Below, piece after piece: positions 39,557-50,162 of a DNA stretch of 64,000 nt. The translations under genes and the position numbers were made by a program. The notes beneath the pieces were generated by a model. That model saw only the letters and a program-made list of their open reading frames with translations, did no database searches and had not been told where the DNA came from. The stretch covers positions 186,001 through 250,000 of the forward strand of contig JAGKQI010000073.1 in assembly GCA_018806915.1 (NCBI GenBank), given 5' to 3'. This stretch comes from Phytophthora colocasiae (taxonomy: Eukaryota > Oomycota > Peronosporomycetes > Peronosporales > Peronosporaceae). Within the stretch, counting starts at the first letter, position 1, and each line of letters opens with the position of its first letter.

Positions 39557-42368
39557 ATGTCCGATCCGCCTTCCTCGCCCCCCTTGACGCCGAGAACGCC
39601 CTCGAGCGAGCACTCGATCCGATCCGCCCGATCCACGGCCTCCCGCTTCTCAACCCCCGGGGTAAACCCTGAGCTGGTCACCTTGCAAGCGAGGCTGGCC
39701 CATAGCCAACGGATACGCGAGACCTTGAGTCGCGATCGGGACCACCTGGACGACACCGTTCGCCGGTTGCGATCCGACATGGAGGATATGGAGCGCTTCC
39801 GGGACGACCAAGCGGAGGAGATTTTTGCGGCTGAACGCCGAAATCGCTCATCTGCGATCGAGAACCGGAGATGCTATCGGTGGGGACGCGATCGCTGCCT
39901 TGCAGGATCAGCGGGCCCAGCACGACCGCCGAACGACGGGAGTCTGAGCAGCGACTGGCCCGGATCCAGGCGCGGCTGGACTCTGCGCTCGAGGATCTCG
40001 ACTTCCGGCGCTGGCCGAACTTCGCATAGCCGGGGAGACGGAGATTGAACTCCGGGATGAGCTTCAGGATCGCGAACGGGAGCTCGCCGCCGTGCGTCAT
40101 GACCTGACCATCACTCCAGCGTAGCGCTTGATCGCTGGCAGAGGAACGATTCCTCCCAAGGTCCACAAGCGGCTATGGCCATGCCTGCTGATCAGACTCG
40201 CCCGACGGCAGAGGAAGCTCGGTTGAGGTTGGAGTTGACGCGGACCCAAGCGGAGTTGCTCGCCGCTCGAGCCGAAGTCGCGTATCTGGAACGCGAGGCA
40301 GAGGATCACCAGGTTGAACTGGCTCGGGCACACCTCGCCTTGGAGGACGTATCCGCCCCGGATTCTCGCGCTCCGCCTCTGGGTGCAACCGCCGATGCCG
40401 CCGCCGTATCCAGCCTAGAGCAAGATCTGGCAGACGCCTTGGGAAATCTGGAAATAATCCAGCACGACCGGGACCAGCTCTCCGTCCAGCATCGTGCCGC
40501 CATTGCCGAGCGGGATCAGGCCGTCGCAGACCTGGATCAGGCCCGCCTCGACCGGGATCAGGCAATGCAAGATCTCCAATCGAGTAACGCGCAGACCGTG
40601 ATCGAATCCGGGTCGACCTGGACGATGCCACCCAAGATCGTTTGTCTGCCCTCGCAGACCTTGACGTGGCTCGTTCCGCCCGGGATGCGGCGACACAAGA
40701 GCTCGACCAACTCCAGCGACAAGGAACGCGGAGCTTCGACAGGCTCACCAAGAGCTGGACGCTGATTATGCCGAAGCCGAGCAACAGCTGCTCCACGCCG
40801 AGGATTCCACTCTGCTCGGTTGTCCTCGTGGATCGCGGATCGACGGGCGGCTCGTGCCACCAAAAGATCTCGAAGCGCCTCCGCTTCCCCGGCCGTTCCT
40901 CCTTCCTCACGCAAGCGTCCGGCTCCGGAGCACCTCCAGCTCCCCGTGATCTAAAACCTGCAGCTACCGAAGCTCCCGGGTCAACCCAGCCTGTCACACC
41001 CACGGTAGTCCCGACCCCGGCAGGATCAACGGCGAGTCCGCTGGATCTGTTGGCGGATCAAGCTTCTGGAGCAAGCCGGAGGAGGAAACCGACACTCCAG
41101 CCCCTGATCCGACCCAGCGCCTACGGATCGAGTCCGGATCACTTCCCGCCGAGGGTGGTTCGCCGGATGAGGACGAGGAAGACTCCGACTACGATCCCCA
41201 GCACCCATTCTCGTCGCCGTCCGAAGAGGACGGAAGTCCAGAACCCAGCAATGGAACTAGTTCTGAAGCCGAATCGGAACGCTCCAACGAGGCGAAGGAC
41301 TCCGAGGATGATGATATTTTACACATGAGCCGCCAACGATCTATCTCGACGCACCGGCGCGAGTCTGGTCAGGTTCCGAGATCCGGACCTTCTGGCACCC
41401 GTGGATCGGGGTCTCCGGACGGCTCAAGCCCATCTCCAGATGGATCAGGCCCGCCGTCTCCAGGATCACCTCCGGGTTTCCCGTCGCCGCCGCCACCTCC
41501 TTCCGGCGGTTCCTCGCCCCCCCGGGCTCCGACCACCCCTGTTCCCGGTCGCCTCTTTCATTCCAGGGTACGATCGGCAGCGTACCTTCGCGGCTGCTGA
41601 CATCGTGCCGTGGGATCCGCAGGTGATCGGGCAGTATTCGATCGTGGGTCTGATCGCCAGTTCTCTGGGCAAACGGTTGTTGATCCCTTCGGGTTGGCTG
41701 TTCCCTTCCCAGATACAGGCTGGGCCTGCACCGACCCCCCGCACCGAATACCTCCACGAGTTGATCACGGGCGTGAACGTGCTTGATCTGCTGGCTCTGG
41801 AGCCGTGGAACGACTTCGCGAACCCGGGTCCCCTTACGTTCGACCTCGATCTGCATGCAGAGGAGGAACACCCTCGCGGCCGTGGCCGCCACCTATCGCG
41901 TTCTGGAGGAACGGCACCGTCAAAGCATTTTGGGAGGCCACCCACAACCTCGAGATCACCTCTGCCATGCAGGATGCGGATCTTGAACTGCAGCGGTATT
42001 ACGTTGCTCGCAAGGCCCAGCGGAGTCGGGCTGGGTCTGCTTGGCGCCGATTCCTCGCCTCCGGCCCCGCCATAATGCGCGATCAGTGGTTCGATCTCGA
42101 CATCCTGCTGGATCCGGTCTTCCTTCACCTCCCCAGTCCGTCGGTGGATGTGGTTCGTTGGTATCCCGGCGTGGTCTCTCGGCGTGCCAACCTGGCCGGA
42201 TCCCAACGCGAACGTCCCAGAGCCGGCGAACCTGGATCGAGGCTCTGGAGGAGTGTGACGAAGGCGGATCCGTGGCGTAACCAGTATCAGCAAGACCCGG
42301 TCAACCATCCCGCTACCAGGATTCCCCGACTTATCGGCAAGTTCAATCCTCCTCCCGCTTCTCCGTAA
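39557..42368 (+). pseudogene. G3 antisense ORF: coiled-coil protein between pol and 3' LTR
   Basis: Opposite to pol, starting about 100 bases inside the LTR with ATG 39557 (MSDPPSSPPLTPRTPSS). Segments in changing frames, in order: Ser/Pro-rich N-terminus; a long coiled coil (RRLRSDMEDMERF; then in the 40175-40765 frame LRLELTRTQAELLAARAEV, LEQDLADALGNLEI, RDQAVADLDQARLDRDQAM); an acidic Ser/Pro linker ending in a poly-Pro stretch (41325-41600); and a compact C-terminal part (VPWDPQVIGQYSIVGLIASS; FWEATHNLEITSAM; WYPGVVSRRANLAG) to the stop at 42368. If joined it would be around 900 residues with about five frame breaks. No family recognised and no membrane segment seen. It could be an unknown structural or regulatory element protein. 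Confidence 0.55.
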
Positions 42369-42761
42369 ATCATTGCCACTTCGATCACCTGCTCAGAGGC
42401 TTCCCCCGAGCCCGGATTCGGAACCCCATCCAGGGCCGTTCTGCATTCTTCCATCTCCATTCCATGTAACTCCCATAATCTCCACTCGTAATTCTCGTAT
42501 TCTCCATTCCCACAGTCATTCCATCGTACTCCATCATTTTTGAGAATGTGATCCCTTTCATCTCCATCTCGACATCCCCGGATCACCATCTTCCAGCGTC
42601 AAATTCCCTACGTACATGCACATACACAAATGTAAAACTCTCGCTCTGATCTGGATTCTCCTCCACATCAGCTTCCTCGATCACGGCGAAGCAACCCTGT
42701 CACCTCGCCTGACTCTCCTTACACCTCTTCATGTGACTGCATCACGCCGAATCGGTTCCGA
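42369..42761. other. Convergent spacer between G3 antisense ORF and pol
   Basis: No gene. The + strand is pyrimidine-rich with many CTCCATTC-like repeats around 42440-42570. It separates the stop of the antisense ORF (+) from the stop of pol (-), as expected for a convergent transcription-end region. Confidence 0.6.
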
Positions 42762-43190
42762 TTAAGCGTGGTCACGTAGGAACGCGCTCAGTATGGCCCC
42801 ACAGTTAAGATCAGCTTCGTCGACCCACGTTGGCTCATCATAACCGACCCAGTGCACCAGAAATTCACGATAGATCCGGCCGTAGCGAGTTCGTTTCCCA
42901 CTTCGCATGTCCGAGATCCGTTCAACTTCGTACTCATCGATATCCAGATCCGGGACCCAACTGTCTTCCGGAAGGAGGATCTCATCGAAATCGAGCCGAT
43001 CTGCTTCATCCACCGTCAACTCGATCCGCGGTCGATCCGGGAAATTCCGTACCAGCTTTAGCTTAGAAACATGGACCACCGGGAAGATATGGTAATCAGA
43101 TCCCGCGATCTCCAGCTTGATCGTGAATTCATTGAGCTTCTCTGCAACACGGAACGGGCCGTGCCAGAAGGTGAGCGAGTTTACGTGCAT
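42762..43190 (-). CDS. G3 integrase C-terminal domain and chromodomain
   Basis: 142 codons: LTFWHGPFRVAEKLNEF and FPVVHVSKLKLVRNF (the SH3-like C-terminal domain), then YEVERISDMRS, REFLVHWVGYDEPTWVDEA and a terminal helix, which is a chromodomain ending the polyprotein at 42762. Confidence 0.85.
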   Translation of the reverse strand: MHVNSLTFWHGPFRVAEKLNEFTIKLEIAGSDYHIFPVVHVSKLKLVRNFPDRPRIELTVDEADRLDFDEILLPEDSWVPDLDIDEYEVERISDMRSGKRTRYGRIYREFLVHWVGYDEPTWVDEADLNCGAILSAFLRDHA

Positions 43191-43881
43191 ACCCTTCCTT
43201 CACACGATCTAGGTATAGCCAAACACGTGATCCAGCTTCGATCTGATGCGGATCAACATCCTCATTGTGCCGATCGGCTCGGTCTGCAATCGCCTCTCGT
43301 AGCCTAGCGTTGACCTGTTCTCGCGACTGCTGGTAGTATCTCTGAACGCGATATCTCCATCGTCTTGGATCGCGGTCATGGCGCCTGGTCGACCCGATCG
43401 GGATCGTCGCTTCCAACGTCGATCTCGGGTCCCATCCGTGTACCAAATAGTGAGGGGTATCTCCCCGGACCCGATCGTGAGCCGTGTTAATGGCGAAAGT
43501 CAATCTCTCCGCATATTCATCCCAGTCCTTTTGATCGAGATCTTGAACATACATCTTGATTGCCCTAGTGGCCGTTTGCATCATCCGTTCCGCAGTCCCA
43601 TTGGCCTGTGGTCGGTAGGCCATCGTCGCCCGTTGTCGTTGCCCCAGGATCCTATTAAACGATCTGAAGAAGTCGGACATGAAGCCCGGCTCTCGATCGT
43701 GCCTGATCATCTCGCTAGCGCCAAATCTGCGGAACACGCATTCTTCATAAGATTCCGCGACGGTCTGGGCCGATCGGGAGGAACTAGCCTTTGCGATCAC
43801 ATATCCCGTGAACAGATCCACCCAGATCAGCAGTTCAGTATTGCCTTTGTTGGATCTGGGCAGAGAGGGTATGTGATCCAT
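43129..43881 (-). CDS. G3 integrase catalytic core
   Basis: 250 codons with the D,D,E triad: LLIWVDLFTGYVI (Asp), MIRHDREPGFMS (Asp) and ANGTAERMMQTATRAIKMYV (Glu). A downstream region SRVWLYLDRVKEGYARKL leads into the C-terminal domain in another frame. The core is clearly different from G1/G2 and of the Chronos-like lineage. Confidence 0.86.
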   Translation of the reverse strand: MDHIPSLPRSNKGNTELLIWVDLFTGYVIAKASSSRSAQTVAESYEECVFRRFGASEMIRHDREPGFMSDFFRSFNRILGQRQRATMAYRPQANGTAERMMQTATRAIKMYVQDLDQKDWDEYAERLTFAINTAHDRVRGDTPHYLVHGWDPRSTLEATIPIGSTRRHDRDPRRWRYRVQRYYQQSREQVNARLREAIADRADRHNEDVDPHQIEAGSRVWLYLDRVKEGYARKLAHLLARPVPCCREAQ

Positions 43882-43883
43882 CG

Positions 43884-44549
43884 CTACCTGATCTGGAATG
43901 GGTATGTAGCTTGCAGATTCCCAGGTGACTCGCCTCGGATCGTGGGTCTCCCCTTTCCGGTCTCACAGTCTACACACTCGCCTACGTATCGCTGCACACT
44001 CCGATATAATCCCCTCCAGTGGAAATGATCTCGGATCCGCTGATAAGTGCGTCCGATCCCTTGATGTCCCCCCTCCAGAGTCGTATGGTAGTGGTGGAGG
44101 ACATCCTGCTGTAGCGTTTCTGGAACCACGAGTCTCATCAGACGGTCGCGATCACCTCTTGATCTCGGCCCTGGTGGGCAATAAAACAACAGATCCTGTT
44201 CATCTACCTCGTACTCGGAAGCGATCTTGGCGTAGGATCCAGCCTCGGCTCGAGTAAGATCCGCGATCTGTCCAGCCAGGTACTTCTTTAATCCGGCGAT
44301 CCAGACCTCCTCGTCCTGGGCTCGCCTGATCCGATCCACTCGCATCTCCCGGATCAGTTCCTCTCGCAGGACGGCGGCATCGGGTCGTGCTCGGGCTGCA
44401 CCCGTGGCTACGGCCGACACTTGCACCGTTCGATCTTCAACTCGAGGGATCAACACCTCATCAAGCCGATTCATGGTGACCAGATCGCACCGATCTGCTT
44501 CATCGTGGACCTCGATCCCGCTTCCTCGCTGCAGCGCGGCGCTCGCCAA
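43884..44549 (-). CDS. G3 second RNase H end and integrase zinc domain
   Basis: 221 codons. The first residues (SAALQRGSGIEV) continue the second RNase H after a one-base shift. A linker of about 100 residues follows, then the HHCC zinc domain (HHYHTTLEGGHQGIGRT ... CVDCETGKGRP). Confidence 0.82.
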   Translation of the reverse strand: MASAALQRGSGIEVHDEADRCDLVTMNRLDEVLIPRVEDRTVQVSAVATGAARARPDAAVLREELIREMRVDRIRRAQDEEVWIAGLKKYLAGQIADLTRAEAGSYAKIASEYEVDEQDLLFYCPPGPRSRGDRDRLMRLVVPETLQQDVLHHYHTTLEGGHQGIGRTYQRIRDHFHWRGLYRSVQRYVGECVDCETGKGRPTIRGESPGNLQATYPFQIR

Positions 44550-44952
44550 GCTGTCTGCGCTCCCATTCCCAGTCTCTCTTCACATGGACTAGCTCATGAC
44601 CTCCCCAATTCCGCAAGTGATCTAGCACCTTCTGTTTCAGTAACGTCAATCCTGGCGCCTTGCAGTCGATCTCGCCCCGGACTTGTCGGATCACTAGGTT
44701 CGAATCGCCACAAATGACCAAACGGCGGCGTTCTAACTGTGCGATCATGCCAAGACCTAGCAAGAGCCCACGGTATTCCGCTTCATTGACAGTAAGACTC
44801 TCCGCATAGTCTGATCTAGCTTTGATCACTTTCCACCCCGGCAAACTCCACACGATCGCGCTGAAAGCGCCTCCTCCTCGTTTCACGCGTGCCGAGCCGT
44901 CGAAACTTACTACCCATAGCTCCTCGCCTGGATCTACGGTGGGAATCGGCAT
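44500..44952 (-). CDS. G3 second, archaeal-type RNase H
   Basis: 150 codons with the layout of the archaeal/plant-type RNase H (RVT_3-like): VVSFDGSARVKRGGGAF (first Asp), LTVNEAEYRGLLLGL (Glu), VICGDSNLVIRQV (Asp) and LVHVKRDW before the last Asp, where the frame slips to the next one. All key acidic positions up to the slip are present. It sits between the Gypsy RNase H and integrase, so the element carries two RNase H domains. Confidence 0.85.
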   Translation of the reverse strand: MPIPTVDPGEELWVVSFDGSARVKRGGGAFSAIVWSLPGWKVIKARSDYAESLTVNEAEYRGLLLGLGMIAQLERRRLVICGDSNLVIRQVRGEIDCKAPGLTLLKQKVLDHLRNWGGHELVHVKRDWEWERRQLGERRAAARKRDRGPR

Positions 44953-45051
44953 CTGGATCTTACGCCTTGGTTCCTTCTGTGGCGCGATCGCGATCAGGGC
45001 TTCGTCGATCTCCGATCTAGGCGTTATATTAGCTGCGATCGCCCCAGTATC

Positions 45052-45445
45052 TCATCCTCTCCCTTCGTACACTTCGTGATCTCGAGTGTCCATGGGGACA
45101 GGAGAGCAGACCATTGTCCCAGACGCCCTTGAAGGCCGGCAGACTTGAAACAGCCAGGCAAGCGTGGAGTGTCTGGTTAGGACCTTGATCCGACGTCCCA
45201 CCAACAGGGTGTAGTGTAGATCCAGGTTCCGGAGTAGTGCCAACACCTCCGTTTCGGCAACATTATAGTTTAACTCGTTCGTCTTCAAGCGTTCGACTGG
45301 CAAATGCGACCGGGTGGTAGATCTGGTCGTGTTCCTGCATTAATGCGGCGGAGATCGCCCAGTCACTGGCATACACGATCACCACGGGTAACTTTGTCAT
45401 GTCGAAGTGACGGAGGATCGGGGTCGACGCGATCTTGGTTTTCAA
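45052..45445 (-). pseudogene. G3 native Gypsy RNase H, probably degenerate
   Basis: Two frames, 45445-45263 (TPILRHFDMTKLPVVIVYAS, DWAISAALMQEHD) and 45303-45052 (NYNVAETEVLALLRNLDLHY, LLVGRRIKVLTRHSTLAWLF). The first Asp and the Glu are kept, but the usual Thr-Asp-His motif reads Thr-Arg-His, which removes a catalytic Asp. This fits loss of activity after gain of the second RNase H. Confidence 0.8.
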
Positions 45446-45469
45446 GGCTGTAAACGCCCTGTGTGCTCT

Positions 45470-46938
45470 CTACTCCCACCTTTCGTCGCCAGCTCTTGGG
45501 GCCAGATTGGCTCCGACCTTGCTTGAACAGGGGGGAGGCGTCGCCCCCAAGTTAAGATCCGGCGTACTATTCCCCTTTTGAGTCAAGGTGTCGGGTGATC
45601 CATCCTGATTCGACTTAAGCGCAACGGGATCTCGATCGATCGGGTCCGTACTATCCATGATCTTTCGAAGATCTGGTCGCTTCTTCAGTTCTGCGAACTC
45701 CACTTCACGTAGTTCATATAGGACCGATGCATAGATCGCGTAATCCTCGATGAACCGACTATAGTAATTCAAACTTCCCAGGAACGATTGCATGGATCGG
45801 AGCGACCCAGGGAATGGCAGATCCGTCAGAGACTTCAGGTCTTTCGGGTTTGCCTCCAATCCGTCGATCGACACTTTGTGTCCGAGATATTCCACCTTAT
45901 CCATGCCCCAGAAGCTCTTCGCCACACTGATCGAGAGATTCCATTTATCACAGGCCTCAATAGGTCTTCCACCCGATCGCACATTTGATCCCATGATCCA
46001 GCCGTGATCAAGATATCGTCGATGTATGATCTCCGTCCTAGAACCGACGGGCGACCAGGATCTTCCGGGATCCCTGATTCAAACACATCTGCGGAGTCTT
46101 CCGTATTCCCTGACTGGGAGATCTTCAAAAATCCATATAGGGCGTTGTCCACAAGACGTTGATAGATCTGAGGGGCGTTCTTCAGCCCGAACGGCATGCG
46201 ATTCCACTCGAAGAGGCCGAACGGGGTGATGAAAGCTGAGATCGCGCGAGCTCGATCGGTCATTGATACGACCCAGAATCCACTCGCCATGTCTAATGAG
46301 CAGTACCACAGAACCTTGTCAAGATCTTCTAACAGGTCATTGATCAGAGGCATTGGGTAGATCATCAGCCTCGTGAGACCATTCACCAGCCGATAATCGA
46401 TACATAGTCGGATGTCTACACCGTTCTTCTTGATGATCACCACGATCGGAGATGCCCATGGCGATGTCGATGGCCGAATGATCTTGGCAGCTAGGAGTCC
46501 TTTGATAAGATCCGATACTTTCTCGCGAAACTGTGGCGCCACCTTTCGGACTCGTTGTGCGATCGGCTTTGCATCACCCACGTCGATATCGCATATAACA
46601 CCCTTGGCCGCTGGAGGAAGTGCGTTTCCCTTTCCGATCAGGAGATGTCGCTTCTTCCAAATAATCTGTCGAAGTTTCTCGATCTCCTCCGGGGTAGCCG
46701 ATCCCGGATTTCCTACTTGCAGATCTTCGATCTTGACTTCTTCAGTGGTGGAGATCTGGATTTCTGGTACTACTGCGAGATTATCGGCTAGATCTTCGGC
46801 CGAAAAATCGCCACTTTCGTGTAAGTGGGTCTGATCGGCGTTCTCGATTCCTTCCGGAGATGTCGGATCCGGTTCATCCGTTGATTGATCACGCAGCCTA
46901 TCGTCCTTGGCTGTCAAGATCGGGGTGTCTTTAACCAT
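45470..46938 (-). CDS. G3 reverse transcriptase and connection
   Basis: The 46938-45835 frame (367 codons) has RLCIDYRLVNGLT, WYCSLDMASGFWVVSM, FEWNRMPFGLKNAPQIYQ and the active site YIDDILITAGSWDQMC. Between ALYGFLKIS and YIDD lies an insertion of about 35 residues ending PSVLGRRS, not present in G1/G2. It continues in the 45994-45470 frame with VEYLGHKVSIDGLEANP and LGSLNYYSRFIEDYAIYAS. Confidence 0.87.
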
Positions 46939-47016
46939 GGGGACGGCGTCGGCGTCGGATACATGTTGGATCTCGATTTGAAAATCTGGTTTTTCTGTTT
47001 TACCTCGATTTCCTCT

Positions 47017-47600
47017 TCATGTCCGATCTGTCCGACCTGGGGCCTGATCTGGCAAGCTCTCATTCGTCTCAGTCTCACCATTCGTCTCCAGTCTCACCGC
47101 CCCAGCTTCGCCACTCCAGGGCCTTGTCGGAACTGATCGTGATCGGTGGGGTATCCATGGGATCCGGTTGGGGATCGATGAATGCGACCTTGACTTCGGC
47201 CGTATCGGTCGGTGATCGCGGTTCCAATGTCGATATTGGTGCAGGATCAGGATCGGTCTTGATTGCCCCACCTCGACGGAGTATAGATCGCGCGGCGTAA
47301 CGTAGGTCGGCCGTTCGAAACCGACGGTAAGGGGATCTCTACGGTTTCCTGAGGTTCCGGTCTTGCGTCCACTGTCGCTTCTAGAGCTAGATTCTGCCAC
47401 TCCATGTAACGCCGGGACCCGACCGACACAAACCCAGGGTAGCGAGGAACTTTTTCTTGATCAAGTACCATCCCGACATGTAATCTGTGATCCAGTCGTA
47501 AAATCTTCTCGCTCAAATTCGTGATCACTAAATTACCGAGTTCGGCCGGGTCCATTTTACCACGGTGGGTACCCATCGGTCGCCTCTGGTCACCCATAAT
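47017..47600 (-). pseudogene. G3 protease-RT linker
   Basis: Two overlapping frames, 47597-47247 and 47400-47017, with no catalytic motif. The first keeps VPRYPGFVSVGSRRYMEWQN; the second is Arg/Ser/Pro-rich and probably partly a shadow. Confidence 0.5.
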
Positions 47601-47687
47601 TTCTCCGTCGCCGATAATTTCACTCTCGATGCGGTCTCTTCAGATCCCCAACTGGGATATGTAGATCTTCCTCCAATTTCACTGATC

Positions 47688-48437
47688 TCACCTTCTCCCG
47701 TATAATCTTTTTGCGACCACTAAGTGGTATCCCACTTCATTAGGTAAGCACATCGATCCCTCTGCCAGATCCATCCGGACCCCAGCCGGGATCATGAAAT
47801 CCATACCCAGGATCGCATCTTGTCCGGATAGATCTCCGATCCAAATATCGAAAAAGTAGACCAAATATCCCGCAAGTGTGATCTTGATTCTCGTTCTTCC
47901 CTCGGTGGTGTACACATTATCGCCGATCCCAACACACTCCTGTCTCTGACTAGCGTCAAAGTGGCACCCAACCTTACGAGCAAAGGTGGTATCCAAGATG
48001 GATACCTCGGCGCCAGTGTCCAGGAGCAAGATCGCTCTTTCCTGATTGATCTTGCCTGAGATCTTGGCTTGGCGGAACCATTTTCCTGGTACGTGGTATT
48101 TCCAATACCCCCTGGATTCTCCTTCCTTGAGATCCAAAGCTACTTCCGCACCAGATCGCGAGAACTCATCGATCCGGGGAAGACTCGCGATCTTAGCAGT
48201 ATACGAATGCAACTTACATGTATTACCGCGCAGATCCGAATTCTCCCTATCTTGATCTCTTGATTCCTTGTTCACATATGCATAGATGCAGTACTCAGAA
48301 CGCTCGGCTCGTACCGGTTTCCAAACCGGCGAGCGTCCTAGTTTAACATCTTTTCCACCTTCTCGGGGAACAATCCGGCATGTCGGGTCGGGTCGTACCA
48401 CTTGCGGATCTGGTTGTAGAATTCTTCCATGGGGCAT
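47688..48437 (-). CDS. G3 protease
   Basis: 250 codons. After a zinc-knuckle-proximal N-terminal part comes the retropepsin core: RAILLLDTGAEVSIL with the active site DTGA, then IWIGDLSGQDAILGMDFM. It reaches a stop at 47688 before RT. All expected catalytic residues are present. Confidence 0.86.
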   Translation of the reverse strand: MPHGRILQPDPQVVRPDPTCRIVPREGGKDVKLGRSPVWKPVRAERSEYCIYAYVNKESRDQDRENSDLRGNTCKLHSYTAKIASLPRIDEFSRSGAEVALDLKEGESRGYWKYHVPGKWFRQAKISGKINQERAILLLDTGAEVSILDTTFARKVGCHFDASQRQECVGIGDNVYTTEGRTRIKITLAGYLVYFFDIWIGDLSGQDAILGMDFMIPAGVRMDLAEGSMCLPNEVGYHLVVAKRLYGRR

Positions 48438-49260
48438 TCTCCAGCTTCATGGATCTCCCCACAACCACGGCAGGTATACAGACAGCGATCTGTTGGGTGA
48501 CCTCTCTTCCCGCACTTTTCGCAGGTTAGACGTCTCCAGCAGTCAGATCCCGATGCGTCCCCGATCCACAGTGTGAACAGCGACCTCGATCGTGGTCCGA
48601 CGTACCCCTGCGATCCGCGATCCGGCCTCGATCTTGCGTGTTCACCTGCGATTGCGACTGATCCTGTTGGTGGGGGACGCCCCCAGTGCCGATCTGCTTG
48701 TCTTCCGACGCAGCAAGATATATTCTCCGGAGATCGCCTTCAGAATCGGACCCGTCCGATCCGGATATTTCCTCCGATTCCGAGCTCGGATCCTGGGTTT
48801 GGATCGCCCGTACCACCGCCCGGGTGGGTGCCGCCGGGGCACTGGCCGGTGCCTTTTGTCTGTACTTCGATCCGAACGCAGATTTACGCTGTCTGCTTTT
48901 CGCCCGTTCCCGGGCACGAAGTACTTCCTCAAGTTCATCGACGTCATTCAGCCGGAGTAGGGTCAGCCGATCAGCTAACTCCGGATCTCCCAATGTCTCG
49001 ATATAGTGATCTACATGTTCCCGGCGGGCCTTAGGGCTCCCATCCTTGATCTTCAGTCTAGCACGTAAAGCCGCCACGTTGAGCCGGTAGAGATAATCGA
49101 GAGGAGTCTCTTCCGATCGTTTGCGAGCGTGATAGTATTGCCACGCGACCGACATACCCAACCCACAATACTGGGTCTGGAAACTGTCCAACAGATCTGC
49201 CCACTTGGTTTTCGTCGTTCGACTGAGCTGCCTGTACCAGTTCTTTGCCGGTCCCACCAT
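48360..49260 (-). CDS. G3 Gag capsid and zinc knuckles
   Basis: The 49260-48526 frame starts with MVGPAKNWYRQL and shows a capsid-like helix-rich domain (WADLLDSFQTQYCGLG, TPLDYLYRLNVAALRARLK, ELADRLTLLRLNDVDELEEV), then an Arg/Ser/Asp linker and RCSHCGSGTHRD. Further Cys/His pairs follow in other frames (48360-48530, CEKCGKRGHPT and CRGCGEIHEAGEC), so there are probably two or three knuckles. Confidence 0.8.
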
Positions 49261-49357
49261 CAGATCTGCAAATGTGAGGCATTTCTCTTCTTCCGTAGCC
49301 TGATCGCGCTGAAATGCTGACTTGACTTTACTGATCCAGGCCCGAGCGCGATCTTCG

Positions 49358-50056
49358 TCAGATCTTTACCCGCAAAATCTTTCCAGATCCGAGATCGCTG
49401 AGATCCGGACCCGCTGGATCATCGACGATCCTCCTTGACCGATTGCCGCGGATGCGATCACTTGCTCGGCTCGACATCTGTCCACCAGAACTTGGTATGC
49501 CCATATCGTCCGGATCGTATTCCCATGCATCCGGATCCGAGGCCGTGACGGACTCCATTTCAACATCCAACTCCCCTTTGATCGGCGATCGGGGTGTCGC
49601 GAGATTCCGCTCTTTCAAGAAACGATCCATCGCCATTTGAAAGTAATCGTCCAACTTGTTGCTCGATCCAGTGGAATTAGTCGTCGGCGCGGTCTGGTCC
49701 GTCCGGATCCGGCGATTTTCTTGCTGATCGGGCATCTTGACCTCCAGCTTTGCGGCCACCGATCGCGTATCCTGTTTCTTCACACGCGATTTCAGGAACT
49801 TGGCGCCGGAGGGCCCTAACGACATGCGTTGCAACCCTCTCGGGCTATCTGAGTCTGGTTCCGAGGTCGCTGACGCGTAGCATGACGACCCAGTCTGATA
49901 GCCTGGGTCGGGCGTCAATGAGCGCTCGCCGACCAAGATCTTGAGGGAGTCGAATAGATCATGGGTCGCAGATTGAATCGCTTGCAGTTCCAAGTCAAAT
50001 AGAGAGTTTGGGTCGAACTCTCCAGCCACCAAACCAGCTTCTTGGAGCAGATCCAA
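49358..50056 (-). CDS. G3 Gag N-terminal region
   Basis: 232 codons, MDLLQEAGLVAGEFDPNSLF onward, rich in Ser, Asp and charged residues, with LDDYFQMAMDRFLKERNL and EYDPDDMGIPSSGGQM. It stops just before the capsid segment; about 100 bases between (49261-49357) continue the protein in another frame (AWISKVKSAFQRDQATEEEK). Confidence 0.7.
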   Translation of the reverse strand: MDLLQEAGLVAGEFDPNSLFDLELQAIQSATHDLFDSLKILVGERSLTPDPGYQTGSSCYASATSEPDSDSPRGLQRMSLGPSGAKFLKSRVKKQDTRSVAAKLEVKMPDQQENRRIRTDQTAPTTNSTGSSNKLDDYFQMAMDRFLKERNLATPRSPIKGELDVEMESVTASDPDAWEYDPDDMGIPSSGGQMSSRASDRIRGNRSRRIVDDPAGPDLSDLGSGKILRVKI

Positions 50057-50162
50057 GTAGGATCTTCACCGCGTTCAGGCGGTCAGAGCTAATCCGGGGC
50101 TTCGACACTGGGCCGGTGAGGTTACCGATCTGGCGGACTTGTATGATCGTAGAACAGGATCA

